Position numbers and translations under genes: made by a program
The notes under the pieces: generated by a model
What the model saw: the letters and a program-made list of their open reading frames with translations, nothing else
Database searches by the model: none
Told to the model about the DNA's origin: nothing
Shown: positions 10,250 to 22,036 of the stretch, in pieces
Layout: every line of letters begins with the position of its first letter
How positions within the stretch are numbered: position 1 is the first letter of the stretch
NCBI GenBank assembly: GCA_030035585.1
Contig: CM057462.1
Location: 94,571,234-94,635,233 of the forward strand
Reading direction: 5' to 3'
DNA length: 64,000 nt
Origin: Dugong dugon
Lineage: Eukaryota > Chordata > Mammalia > Sirenia > Dugongidae

Positions 10250-11734
10250 ATACATGTTAGCTATCATTAAGTCTGCCATTGTTCCCTTAAACTTTTTTTT
10301 TTCCAGAAAGAAATGATTTTTCCTTTTCTTGAATAAAAACTGTCTCTGTCAGGTCTGAATAGACAAGTCTTATCTCTAAGTTTCAAATCAGTTTGGATTC
10401 ATAAGTTAAAAATGTTGAGCCCAAGACGTCAATTTTCCCTTATACATATTTGTTCAAAGTAGCACTTCTCCCCCTCCCCTAGTTGGTAAGCCCCCAGCTT
10501 CCAGGGAAGGAAGTGTGCTCCTTGTCCCCAGTGGGATAGCTACTATTTCTTCCCTCGCCAGATGGCTTCCTGATCTTGGTGCTTGAAGTGGACCAAGCTT
10601 AAAGTTGCCTCTGTAACATCTCATGGAGCTCCTTTGATGCAGGCAATTGTCCATTTGGCTTGCCACCTCCCCTCCCTCATATCCCTCAGCAGCTGGTGTT
10701 GCAGCCCTTTCTCTACCAGAGTCTCCTTATTGGAGATCCTCATCCTCCCGGACACTCCTCTTGACAGGGCTTACCACGGCTCCAGGCTGGCTTTCCCTTG
10801 TGTGTGGCTCATATCAGGATCACAGGGCACAGAAACTCATCCCTTGCCCTGACAGGATCTGGGAGTGTGGGCCCATGTCAAGGCAATAGCTGCTACGTCT
10901 TTCTCGCATGAGGGTCGGGAAGCATTCCTTAGTGTTTTCCAGTTTCAGGGAACAAATTTAAATTTCTTAGCAAGGCCAATGTATTCCCCCCACCTCTGTA
11001 GGCTGAAGGCGACAGAGATAAACCTTCCTCTCATTTTGTGTGGAATAATTTGGCGTCTCACGGAGAAGTCATACTATCTCCAAAGAATTCTCTTTACAAA
11101 TCCTTCCTTTTCTATATCCACTCTGTCAACCCTTTTATAGGCTGCATCTGCAGTTTGATATCTAATACAGACCACATTGATAACAACACTTTAGTCAAAA
11201 CTAAGATTAAAAAGTCTCATTTTAGATCCTGTTATGTTTTTAAAAATCACAGCTGGAAGCAGAAAAAACTCAAATTTTTATTTCTCTCTTGCTTTTGCCA
11301 TATCAAGGAGCCGGGAATACAGCTGAAGAAAGATTTCTGGCAATCTCTCTATTTTGAAGAATACTGGAGAAGAACCACTTACATAGAATCAATCAGAAGT
11401 CCAAAAAATAGCTGGATCAAATCTCAGTCAGAAGATGGCAGAAGTCCTGAGTCTCAAACTGGCAACTCAATTTACACCTATTTTCTTTGTTGCTTATTTC
11501 ATTAAACCACTGGGAAAAGATGCCAATATTCAGCCTTTGGGGCTTGGTTAAAAGCTTTTTAGATTGATAGCTACAGGATCTTGAAATGAATAACACTTTG
11601 AGGTTTAATAGTGGCTTTATTGAAAGCAAGCAATTCTCAATACATTTAATTTAACTGCAAGAATAATTAGGGATATGGATTTATATTAATTGGAGTTAGA
11701 AACTTGTTGGAATGCTATGATGGTTCAGTAAATG
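10250..11734. other. Unassigned, GC-richer stretch
   Basis: No repeat family was recognised in about 1.5 kb. The part at 10450-11050 is clearly richer in G+C than the surroundings and has overlapping short ORFs on both strands. It lacks a convincing start, splice-site context or protein motif. An old LTR is a possible explanation. Confidence 0.35.
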
Positions 11735-11739
11735 AGGAA

Positions 11740-12073
11740 TGTTATGGATTGAATTGTGCCCCCTAAAATATATTATGGATTGAATTGTGTACCCCCAAAC
11801 TATCTTTGAGATATGAAAGAAATTAAACCAGCAAGCTAAGAAGCAGAGATGAGGGAAAAGAGAAGCCCAGTCACATGAAGATTGTCCAGGAGCAGAAGGT
11901 CAGAAGAGTCAAGGACCTTCCTCCAGACCCCGCAGAGAGATAAAGCCTTCCCCTAGAGCTGGCACCTTGAATTTGGACATCTAGCCTCCTAAACTGTGAG
12001 AAAATAAATTTCTGTTTGTTAAAGTCATCCACTTGTGTTATTTCTGTTATAGCAACACTAGATAACTAAGACA
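11740..12073 (+). mobile_element. MaLR LTR (MLT1-like), internally deleted
   Basis: Starts tgttatggattgaattgtgc and ends cactagataactaagaca, with a poly(A) region gagaaaataaatttctgtttg. Flanked by a perfect 5-bp target duplication, aggaa (11735-11739 and 12074-12078). It is 334 bp against about 480-524 bp for sister copies, and the first 25 or so bases are partly repeated (tatggattgaattgtg occurs twice near 11745 and 11774). Confidence 0.85.
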
Positions 12074-12224
12074 AGGAACAATCAATAGTCCTTCAGGGAT
12101 TCACTAAAATGGTATTGGTCTTCCTTCCTTCATTCTTCTTTAACCTATATCAACCACTTGGAAAACAAATGTTCTGTAGAAAGAAATTCACATAGGAATG
12201 AAAATACTTGGTATTAGTGAGGTG

Positions 12225-12800
12225 TGGGCAAACAGGTGCTTTTTACATAATCCAGGAAAAAGTGTGTTACAGCCTTTTTGAAGAGTAATTTAACAAAATG
12301 TATCAATAACTTTAAAAATACATACATTTCAATCCATAATTCTTTTCCAGAAATGGAAAAACATGAAAAGAAATTTTTTTCAAAGGTGTTTTTCTTACTG
12401 AAACAATCTAAAAGTTCAACAATAATGATTTTACTAAATTATCATATATATATATGATTGAATATTATGGAATCCTTTAAAATTAGAATATGAGTCTATA
12501 TTAATATAGAAAATAGTCAAAGAAAAGCAGATATGGAGGAATAAGTAGGATTGAATCCCATGTTTGTTTTAACATTTATATGTTTATGTCTAAAATATAC
12601 AAGTCAGGAAGATCCAACATTTTAACAGTGGTTATTGCTGAATGGTGGAATTTTAAATGATTCTTCCCCTTTTTCCTACTTGTATCTTTTAATTTTCCCA
12701 TAACAGACATAAATTATCTACAGTTGAAAAGAAGAAAGTAGTTAGAAGAAATTTTGTGTGATTCAGGAGCAAGGAAAACAACCCAAATATTAAAAAATAA
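12225..12800 (+). mobile_element. Old L1/HAL1-like 3' region
   Basis: Order of motifs as in old L1M/HAL1 3' ends: caatccataattcttttccag, ttgaatattatggaatcctt, ccaacattttaacagtggtt, attgctgaatggtggaattt. AT-rich, many indels, no ORF. An (AT)n run lies at about 12443-12455. Confidence 0.5.
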
Positions 12801-13290
12801 ATAAAGAATAAGAAAAAAAAATGCACGCATTCAATACTAAACATAGATAGGTAAAGAAGGAAAAATATAGCTTAGTGCTAATGGAAAGAACAAAACTGGA
12901 AGCCTCTTTTCAATCAATGTTTATTAATCATCGCTGATTGTGTGATTCTGTGCAGCAGAGAATCTTCAAAATACTTGAGGCATGCGATTAAAGTAAAAGC
13001 AACTTCTTTCTTTAAGGACACAGTAGACTATATATTTTGAGTAAATAATTTAATCAATTTTCCAAGATTCAGAATGTCTGGCCTCAATAATTCATCTAGT
13101 GATTTCAATAGATTAAAAATTCAATAGATTTTGAATTTATCTTATTACTTTTCTTACTGAATTGGGGGAAAATTGGTCTTTTATTTTTGTGCTTTTCCCT
13201 TCTACAATAGACCAAATCAGTTCTGTATAATTCTCATAGGCCAGTTTCAGTTCATTTGAGTTGAGCTAAACTGTCAAGAACGACCCTTAT
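12801..13290. other. Unassigned AT-rich stretch
   Basis: Nothing recognised. Confidence 0.35.
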
Positions 13291-13345
13291 GCATTGATTG
13301 TGGATCTAAGTAAAATGAAATCCTTGACAACTTCACTCTCCAGTA
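13291..13345 (-). mobile_element. Orphan 55-bp RTE fragment
   Basis: gattgtggatctaagtaaaa followed by tgaaatccttgacaacttca matches an internal part of the RTE LINEs (for example 14764-14808), with no RTE sequence on either side. Confidence 0.7.
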
Positions 13346-13349
13346 TAAA

Positions 13350-13530
13350 GATAGTCAAAAGTCATGAAGAGGCAATTCACAATAGAATTCCAAAGTTCAG
13401 TCTTCTAATAATCAAAGAAGTACATTAAAATGAGACTCATATTTTTTTTCCCCATCCAGGTAGCAAATATTTTTTATACCTAAAAAATTTAGTGCAGAGT
13501 ATTGGCAAATGTTGGGGCAGAACCTCCATC
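13350..13530 (+). mobile_element. Old L1/HAL1-like fragment
   Basis: Reads like the stretch 'atgaaaagatgctcaac..taatcaaggaaatgcaaattaaaa' of old L1 elements (aagtcatgaagaggcaattc, taatcaaagaagtacattaa). Probably the same old element as 13990-14186. Confidence 0.45.
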
Positions 13531-13985
13531 TGCCTTGGATTCATGTTTATACATGGAGGGATTTCAGCTCAACTAACAGTTTCCGCTTCTCTCTCCCTGG
13601 CCATCTCTCTCAACCTCCATTGCTTCCCATGGGAGAAGGAGTGACTTTGTGAGTTTGGAAGAAGAAACTCTTTCTCTGTTCTAATTCTGAGCAGGCCTGG
13701 CTGCCCAAAGCTTATATTTATTTTCCCATATGGCCAGCCTCCTGGACAGGACCTCAGGGGAGCAGCCTGTGGAATCCACCCAAGTCTGGGATGGAGTCTG
13801 TAAGTCTGACTTGTTTAGACACCAGGTATTAGCAATTCAGTTTGACTGCAAATTTAAAGCATTGTCCTCCAATTCCATTTTTAGCTATAACAAAGTTGAT
13901 GTTTTCATCTTCATTTATCTGAATTTTGCATCCTTTTCAAAAATCGCAAGAGTGAGAGTAAAGGGGGGGAGACTCGAATAAACTA
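13531..13985. other. Unassigned block within old L1
   Basis: GC-richer 450 bp between two pieces of the same old L1. It could be an LTR inserted into it, but no TG..CA ends with a duplication could be fixed. Confidence 0.3.
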
Positions 13986-13989
13986 CTAT

Positions 13990-14186
13990 TGGCAGTGCAG
14001 ATACCATCTTTCAGGAGGGCAATCTCAAATATGTTTCAAAGTTTTTTTTTCCCTTTGCTAGGTAGATTCTATTTCTAGGAATTCACACTAAGAAAGTAAT
14101 CAGAGGAATGGACAAAATATGTGTATAAGGATGTTTTTCATAGTATTATTTATAACAAAATACTGGGAAAAAAACAAAGTCCAACT
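13990..14186 (+). mobile_element. Old L1/HAL1-like fragment, left of RTE-B
   Basis: gattctatttctaggaattc, actaagaaagtaatcagagg, ataaggatgtttttcatagt and tatttataacaaaatactgg follow the old L1/HAL1 order. Ends with the target duplication of RTE copy B (14176-14186). Confidence 0.6.
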
Positions 14187-16945
14187 GTCGTTGTTGTTAT
14201 TAGGCACTGTCGAGTCGGTTCAAACTCATAACGACCCTATGTACAACAGAAGAAAGCACTGCCCAATCCTGTGCCATCCTCACAATCATTGTTATGCTTG
14301 AGCCCATTGTTGCAGCCACTGTGTCAGCACATCTCGTTGAGCGACTTCCTGTCTTTCGCTGACCCTCTACTTTACTAAGCATGATGTCCTTCTCCAGGGA
14401 CTGATCCCTCCTGATAACATGTCCAAAGTATGTGAGACATAGTCTCGCCATCCTTGCTTCTAAGGGGCATTCTGGCTGTACTTCTTCCAAGACAGATTTG
14501 TTTGTTCTTTTGGCAGTCCATGGTATAGTCAATGTTCTTCATCAACACCACAATTCAAAGGTGTCAACTCTTCTTTGGTCTTCACATTCATCATCCAACT
14601 TTCGCATGCATATGAGGTGAGTGAAAAAACCATGGCCTTTGTCAGGCGCACCTTAGTCTTCAAGGAGACAGCTTTGCTTTTTAGCACTTTAAAAACATCT
14701 TTTGCATCAGATTTGCCCAAAGCAATGCATCATTTGATTTCTTGACTGCTGCTTCCCTGGGAGTTGATTGTAGATCCAAGTAAAATGAAATCCTTGACCA
14801 CTTCAATCTTTTCTCCATTTATCATGATGCTGCTTAATTAGTCCAGTTGTGAGGACTTTTGTTTTCTTTATGTTGTGGTGTAATCTATACTGAAGGCTGT
14901 GGTCTTTGATCTTCATCAGTAAGTGCTTCAAGTCCTCTTCACTTTCAGCAAGCAAGGTTGTGTCGTCTGCATATCACAGGTTGTTAATGAACTTTTCTCC
15001 AATCTGATACCCCCTTATTCTTCATATAGTCCAGCTTCTCAGATTATTTGCTCAGCATACAGATTGAATAAGAAAGGGTATGACCCTGACACACAACTTT
15101 CCTGACTTTAAACCATGCAGTATCCCCTTATTCTGTTCTAACGACTGCCTCTTGATCTATGTACAGGTTTCTCAGGAGCACAATTAAGTGTTCTGGAATT
15201 CCCATTCTCCCCAATGTTATCCATAATTTTTTATTATCCACACAGTTGAATGCCTTTGCATAGACAATAAAACACAGGTAAACATCTTTCTGGTATTCTC
15301 TGCTTTTAGCCAGGATCCATCTGACATCAGCAATGGTATCCCTGGTTCTGTGTCCTTTTCTGAATCTGGCTTGAATTTCTGGCAGTTCCCTGTCGATATA
15401 CTGCTGCGGCTGCTTTTGAATGATCTTCAGCAAAATTTTACTTGCGTGTGATATTAATGATATTGTTTGATAATTTCTGCACTTGATGTGATCACCTTTC
15501 TTAAGAATAAGAATAAATATGGATCTCTTCCAGTTAGTTGCCAGGTAGCTATCTTCCAAATTTCTAGGCATAGACAAGTGATCACTTCCAGTGCTGCATC
15601 CATTTGTTGAAACATCTCAGTTGATATTCTGTCAATTCCTGGAGCCTTGCTTTTGCCAATGCCTTCAGTGCAGCTTGGACCTTTTCCTTCAGTACCAATG
15701 GTTCCTGATCATATGCTACCTCCTGAAATGGTTGAATGTCTACCAATTCTTTTTCGTGCAGTGACTCTGTGTATGCCTTCCATCTTCTTTTGATGCTTCC
15801 CGTGTCTTTTATATTTTCCCCGTAGACTCCTTCAATACTGCAACTCAAGGCTTGAATTTTTTCTTCATTTCTTTCAGCTTGAGAAGTGCTGAGCGTGTTC
15901 TTCCCTTTTGGTTTTATGTCTCCAGGTCTTTGCATATGTCATTATAATACTTTATTTTGTCTTCTCAAGCTGCCCTTTGAAATCTTCTGGTCAGCTCTTT
16001 CACATAATAGTGTCTTCCTTTTGCTTTAGCTACTTGATGTTCAAGAGCAAGTTTCAGTCTCTTCTGATATCCATTTTGATCTTTTCTTTCTTTCCTGTCT
16101 TTTTAATGACCTCTTGCTTTCTTCATGTATGATGTCCTTGGTGTCATTCCATAACTCATCTGGTCTTTGGTAATTTATGTTCAATGCATCAAATCTATTC
16201 GTGAGATGGTCTCTAAATTCAGGTGGGATATACTCAAGGTCTTACTTTGGCTTTTGTGGACTTGTTCTAGTTTTCTTCAGTTTCAACTTGAAATTGAATA
16301 TGAGCAGTTGATGGTCTGTTCCGCAGTTGGCCCATTTGTTCTGACTGATGATATTGAGCTTTTCCACTGTATTTTTCCACAGATATAGTCAATATGATGC
16401 CTGTATATTCCATTTGGTGAGGTCCACATTTATAGTCACCGTTTATGTTGGTGAAAAAAGGTATTTGCAATGAAGAAGACATTGGTGTTGCAAAATTCTA
16501 TCATGTGAGCTCTGGCATCGTTTCTGTCACCAAGGCCATATTTTCCAACTACTGATTCTTCTTCATTTCCAACTTTCACATTCCAGTCACCAGTAACTAC
16601 CAATGCATACTGATTGCATGTTTGATCAATTTCAGACCACAGAAGTTGGTAAAAATTGTCAATTTCTTCATCTTTGGCCTTAGTGGTTGGCGCATAAATT
16701 TGAATAATAGTCAAATTAACTGGTCTTCATTGTAGGTGTATGGATATTATCCTATCACTGACAGCATTGTACTTCAGGATAGATCCTGAAATGTTCTTTT
16801 TGATGATGAATGCAATGCCATTCCTCTTCAAGTGGTCATTCCCGGCATAGTAGACCATATGATTGTCTGATTCAAAATGGCCAATACCAGTCCATTTCAG
16901 CTCACTGATGCCTAGGATATCAATTTTTATACATTCTATTTCATT
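14187..16945 (-). mobile_element. RTE/BovB-clade LINE copy B
   Basis: The most complete RTE copy here. Minus strand, 2,759 bp, flanked by a perfect 11-bp target duplication aaagtccaact (14176-14186 and 16946-16956). It is 5'-truncated. From the 5' end: endonuclease with ISELKW (catalytic Glu) in the fragment 16727-16954 and TGDWN (Asp/Asn) in 16436-16714; a linker; an RT fragment at 15128-15577 in which the first palm Asp is lost (FIVYAK instead of FIDYAK); the 3' region; and the GTT-type terminus. Many stops and frameshifts. RTE LINEs encode one protein that nicks DNA and reverse-transcribes its own RNA; this copy is dead. Confidence 0.92.
15128..15577 (-). pseudogene. RTE reverse transcriptase fragment, copy B
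   Basis: 150-codon open stretch: LATNWKRSIF, then the RT fingers region (LISHASKILLKIIQ), then FIVYAKAFNCVD where other copies have FIDYAK, then GMGIPEHLIV-like sequence. The YADD part lies further downstream near 14956-14970, in another frame. Loss of the first catalytic Asp and the frameshifts mark it as dead. Confidence 0.7.
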
Positions 16946-16954
16946 AAAGTCCAA
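16436..16954 (-). pseudogene. RTE endonuclease remnant, copy B
   Basis: Two fragments in different frames (16727-16954 and 16436-16714) together cover much of an apurinic-like endonuclease domain: ISELKWTG with the metal-binding Glu, then IQIYAPT, then TGDWNVKVGN with Asp and Asn, then GLGDRN. The join falls near 16715-16727. The N-terminus is missing because the element is 5'-truncated. Non-functional. Confidence 0.75.
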
Positions 16955-16956
16955 CT

Positions 16957-17160
16957 ACATAGGATAATTAATGGAAATATGATATATTTGTTGATCAACA
17001 AGTATTAAACTTATATTGTGAAGTGTATTTTTGGCATGGGAAATTGTTCACTATATATTATTAAATTAAAAAAATTGAGCTATAGAATAGAATATACAGT
17101 ATATCAATTTTGTCATGCATTTATAAATCTTATCAATGAATTAAAAAGATGACCACACTG
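16957..17160 (+). mobile_element. Old L1/HAL1-like fragment, right of RTE-B
   Basis: Resumes the element interrupted by RTE-B (attaatggaaatatgatata, tatattattaaattaaaaaa, agaatatacagtatatcaat). Same orientation as 13990-14186. Confidence 0.5.
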
Positions 17161-17460
17161 AAACAAAAAACAAGGACTAAAAAATGTAGACATAGATTTT
17201 TCATATGAAGTGGAAGTCAAGGTGATATAAAGAAATAAAAGACTGGTTTAAACTTAGAAAAATAGGAGTAAATATTAAGGTAACCACAAAGGAAACTAAC
17301 AATCCTACAAATCAAAAAACTAGAAAAATATAGACTAAGCAAGCACAAAATCAACAACAATGAAAAAGGTGAAAAGAAAATACATAAAGAAAAACGACTC
17401 AGCATAGAAAATTAAGTGGAACAAAGAAACTGTCAACAACACACACAAAAAGACATCAAA

Positions 17461-20100
17461 ATGACAGCACTAAACTCATACCTATCAATAATTACACTGA
17501 ATGTAAATGGACTAAATGCACCAATAAAGACCGTGGCAGATTGGATAAAAAAGCATGATCCATCTATATGATGCCTACAAGAAACACACCTTAGACTTAA
17601 AGACACAAACAAACTAAATCTTAAAAGATGGAAAAAAATATATCACGCAAACAGCACTCAAAAAAGAGCAGGAGTGGCAATATTAATCTCTGACAAAATA
17701 GACTTTAAAGTAAAATACACCACAAAAGGTAAGGAAGGACACTATATAATGATTAAAGGGACAATACACCAGGAGGACATAACTCTAATAAATATTTACA
17801 CACCTAATGACAGGCCATTCTATGAAGCCAACATAAACCTAATAGCAAAACCAGGTTAAGACACCACAAAAGAAGAAAATTACAGACCAATATCCCTCAT
17901 GAACATTGATGCAAAAATCCTCAACAAAATTCTAGCCAATAGAATTCAGCAACATATCAAAAAAATAATTCACCATCATCAAGTGGGATTTATACCAGGT
18001 ATGCAGGGATGGTCCAACATTAGAAAAACAATCAATGTAATCCATCGCATTAATAAAACAAAAGACAAGAACCACATGATCTTATCAATTGATGCAGAAA
18101 AGGCATTCGACAAAGTCCAACACCCATTTATGATAAAAACTCTCAACAAAACAGGAATAGAAGGGAAATTCCTCAACAAAATTAAGGACCTTATACAAAG
18201 CCAACATCATCCTAAATGGAGAGACTTTCAAAGCATTCCCCTTGAGAACAGGAACCAGACAAGGATGCCCTTTATCACCACTCTTATTCAACATAGTGCT
18301 GGAGGTCCTAGCCAGAGCAATTAGGCTAGAAAAAGAAATAAAGGGCATCCAAATTGGTAGGGAAGAAGTCAAAGTATCTCTGTTTGCAGATGATATGATC
18401 TTATACACAGAAAACTCCAAGAAAAACTCCACAAGAAAACTAATGGAACTAATAGAAGATTTCAGCAAAGTTTCGGGATATAAGATAAACATACAAAAAT
18501 CAGTTGGATTCCTCTATACCAACAAAGAGAACCTCAAAGAGGGAAATATCAAATCAATACCATTTACAATAGCCCCAAAGAAAAAATAATTAGGAATAAA
18601 TCTAACCATGGACGTAAAAGACCTATGCAATGAAAGCTACAAGACACTACTTTAAGAAACCAAAAGAGACCTGCATAAGTGGAAAAAAGTACCTTGCTCA
18701 TGGATAGGAAGACTCAACATTGTGATAATGTTAATTTTACCCAAAGCAATCTACAGATAGAATGTAATCCCGATTCAAATTCCAACAGCATTTTTTAACG
18801 AGATGGAGAAACAAATCACAAACTTCATATGGAAAGCGAAGAAGCCCCAGATAAGCAAAGCATTACTCAAGAAGAAGAACAAAGTGGGAGGCCTCACACC
18901 ACCTGATTTTAGAACCTTTTATACCTCCACGGTAGTCAAAACAGCCTGGTATTGGTACAACAGACACATAGACCAATGGAACAGAATTGAGAATCCAGAC
19001 ATGAGTTCATCCACCTATGAGCAGCTGATATTTGACAAAGGCCCAAAGTCCATTAACTGGGGAAAAGACAGTCTCTTTAACAAATGGTGCTGGCATAACT
19101 GAATCTTCATCTGCAAAAAACTGAAGCAAGATCCATACCTCACACCATGCACAAAAACTAACTCAAAATGGATCAAAGACCTAAATATAAAATCTAAAAT
19201 GATAAAAATCACGGAAAAAAAAAATAGGGACAATGCTAGAAGCCCTAATACATGGCATAAACACAATACGAACCAAAAATAACAATGCACAAACACCAGA
19301 AGAGAAGCTAGATAACTGGGAGCTCCTAAAAATCAAATGCTTGTGCTCATCAGAAGACTTCACCAAAAGAGTGAAAATACAACCTACAGACTGGGAAAAA
19401 AATTTTGGCTACGACAAATCTGATCAGCATCTAATCTCTAAAATCTACAAGATACTGCAAAACCTCAACAACAAAAAGACAAAAAACCCAATTAAAAAAT
19501 GAGCAAAGGATATGAACAGACACTTCACCAAAGAAGACATTCAGGTGGCTAACAGACACATGAAGAAATGCTCACTATCTTTAACCTTTACAGAAATGCA
19601 GATCAAAACTACAATGAGATATCATCTCACCCCAACAAGGCTAGCATTAATTAAAAAAAAACACAAAATAATAAATGCTGGAGAGGTTGCGGAGAAACTG
19701 GAACACTTATACACTGTTGGTGGGAATGTAAAATGGTACAACCACTTTGGAAATTGATTTGGTGCTTCCTTAAAAAGCTAGAAGTACCATATGACCCAGC
19801 TATCCTGCTCCTTGGAATATATCCTAAAGGTATAAGAGCTGTCACATGAATAGATTTATGCACACTCATGCTCATTGTAGCACTCACTGTTCATGATAAC
19901 AAAAAGATGGAAACAACCTAGGTGCCCATCAATGGATGAATGGATAAACAAATTATGGAATATTCACACAATGGAATACCATGCAACAATAAAGAACAAT
20001 GATGAAACTGTGAAACATCTTATAAATGGAGGAATCTGGATGGCATTATGCTGAGTGAATTTAATCAGTCACAAAAGGACAAATATTGTATAAGACCACT
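17461..20100 (+). pseudogene. ORF2: L1-A ORF2 pseudogene
   Basis: Starts at ATG 17461 in the context aaaATGACAGCAC, as in L1-C. The endonuclease begins [11 protein letters not shown] and keeps LQETHL (Glu) but has a TGA just before it. At 17815 the frame jumps from NDR (residue 120 equivalent) to FYEA (residue 509 equivalent), removing the rest of the endonuclease and the linker. The RT keeps [13 protein letters not shown] near 18090 and [10 protein letters not shown] near 18380-18410. Later pieces (18803-19102, 19233-19502, 19512-19757) cover the C-terminal region in several frames. Non-functional. Confidence 0.85.
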
Positions 20101-21133
20101 ATTATAAGAGCTCAAGAAAAGGTTTAAACACAGAAGAAAACATTCTTTGATGGTTATGAGGGTGGGGAGGGAGGGAGAGGGGTATTTGCTAACTAAATAG
20201 TAGACAAGAATTATCTTAGGTGAAGGGAAGGACAGCACACACTACAGGGGAAGTCAGCACAACTGGACTAAACCAAAGGTAAGAAGTTTCCTGAATACAA
20301 CCAAATAGTCTGAGGGACAGAGTAGCAGGGGTGGAGGTCCGGGGACCGTGCTTTCAGGGGACATCTAGGTCAACTGGCATAACAAACTTTTTTAAGAAAA
20401 TGTTCTGCATCCTACTTTGGTGAGTGGCGTCTGGGGTTTTAAAAGCGAGTGAGTGGCATCTGGCGTTTAAAAGCCACCATCTAAGATGCATCAATTGGCA
20501 ACTCACCTGGAGTAAAGGAGAATGAAGAATACCAAAGTCACAAAGAAAGTATTAGCCCAAGAGACAGAAAGGGCCACATAAACTGGAGACTGTGTCAGTC
20601 TGAGACCAAAAGAACTAGATGGTGCCTGGCTGTCACCAATGACCGCCTTGACTGACAGGGAACACAACAGAGAGTCCCTGACCGAGCAGGAGAAAAGTGG
20701 GGTGCAGAACTCAAATTCTAGTAAGAAGACCAGACTTAATAGTCTGACTGAGACTGGAGGAGCCCCAGAAAGCACGGCCCCCAGACTCTCTGTCAACCCA
20801 GCACTATAACCATTTCCGAGGCCAACTCTTCAGACAAAGATTAGACGGGACTATGGGACATAAAATGATACTCGTGAAGCGTGTGCTTCTTAGCTCAAGT
20901 GGATACATGAGACTAAATCAGCAGCTCCTCTCTGGAGGTGAGATGAAAAGGCAGAGAGGGTCAGGAGCTGGTTGAATGAACACGGGAATTTAGGGGTGGA
21001 AAGGAGGAAGGTGCTGTCACAGTATAGGGAGAGCAATTAGGGTCACATAACAATGTGTATATAAATTTTTGTATGAGAGACTAACTTGAGTTGTAAACTT
21101 TCACTTAAAGTACAACAATAAAATAAAATAAAT
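20101..21133 (+). mobile_element. L1-A 3'UTR
   Basis: Contains the G-rich stretch ggggagggagggagaggggt near 20163 and a duplicated motif gtgagtggcgtctggggttt / gtgagtggcatctggcgttt at about 20420-20470. Ends with a single copy of the terminal unit (gagagactaacttgagttgt, tttcacttaaagtacaa). Confidence 0.75.
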
Positions 21134-21139
21134 ATTATT

Positions 21140-22034
21140 TCCTAAGATGCTCTTATTTTGTAAGTTTTCTCCCATTACAAATCATGGGATTATTTGTTTA
21201 ATGCTAATTAGGGATTCAAGCCATTATCTTTGGAGGATATAATCGCAGAAAATTTTAGACTAAAAGGCTAGAAAGCATTTTAACAAACACAGTTCTATTT
21301 TATAAAATAGAAGTTTTAAAAACTATTTTTTAGTATTTAATGACTTACAGATAGTATCTTCTACCTGGGAGAGCCTCTGAAATACATGCCCTACATCCCA
21401 TGAGAGGCCCAATTTGGTTGCATAAATAACTGAGTGCGCTCATCCCAACTCACTGACAAAGGACTCAAGGCTTGTTTCCTACCAATGAAGGTCAGTGATC
21501 ATGTCATGAAAAGCAAAGTAGGGAATGTTTTCATACTACAGCATATATGTTTTAAGAAGGTATAATGTATGAGAGATCACAGTCCATTCCCAAAGAGATG
21601 GCCCATACAAAATATGAACACTGACCTAAAATCTAGGAAGTTATTAATAACTAGGAGTTTGGAGTCCCTTCACCTTAAAATATATTTTTCTTAAACCTTC
21701 ACTGTAAGTAGGAGACTATCCTTTCATGCATACATTGAAATAATGGATTTAAAAGAAATCAGAGAACGTTTTAGATTTTAGAACTGAAAAACTTCAAGCA
21801 ATAAGTGAAATAGAAGAATAAATAAAGAAATGCTTCCCAAAATCTGGCCAAAGAACAAGTGTCATTTACTGACTTAAGGTTAAGTAAGAAAAAAAAAAAC
21901 AAAAAACAAGAGGACAATACAGTGAGTTTTTCAAAATGCTAATTTTTTAAATCTGATAAGTAAATTCTGAGATTATGTATTTCCTACTTTTTTATCTTGT
22001 TGGTATTAAAATGTTCTTTCTTTTATGAGATGAT
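21140..22034. other. Unassigned AT-rich stretch
   Basis: No gene or repeat recognised. Confidence 0.4.
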
Positions 22035-22036
22035 AT

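Larger units (their letters stand above)
17200..21133 (+). mobile_element. L1-A: older L1, internally deleted
   Basis: Sense L1 lacking the 5'UTR and ORF1. It contains part of the ORF1-ORF2 spacer (17200-17460), a broken ORF2 (17461-19760 and beyond, decayed to about 20100) and a 3'UTR ending in caataaaataaaataaata near 21133. Many stops and indels show it is much older than L1-C. About 1.2 kb of ORF2 is missing at 17815. The 3'UTR has only one copy of the terminal tandem unit. Confidence 0.88.
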
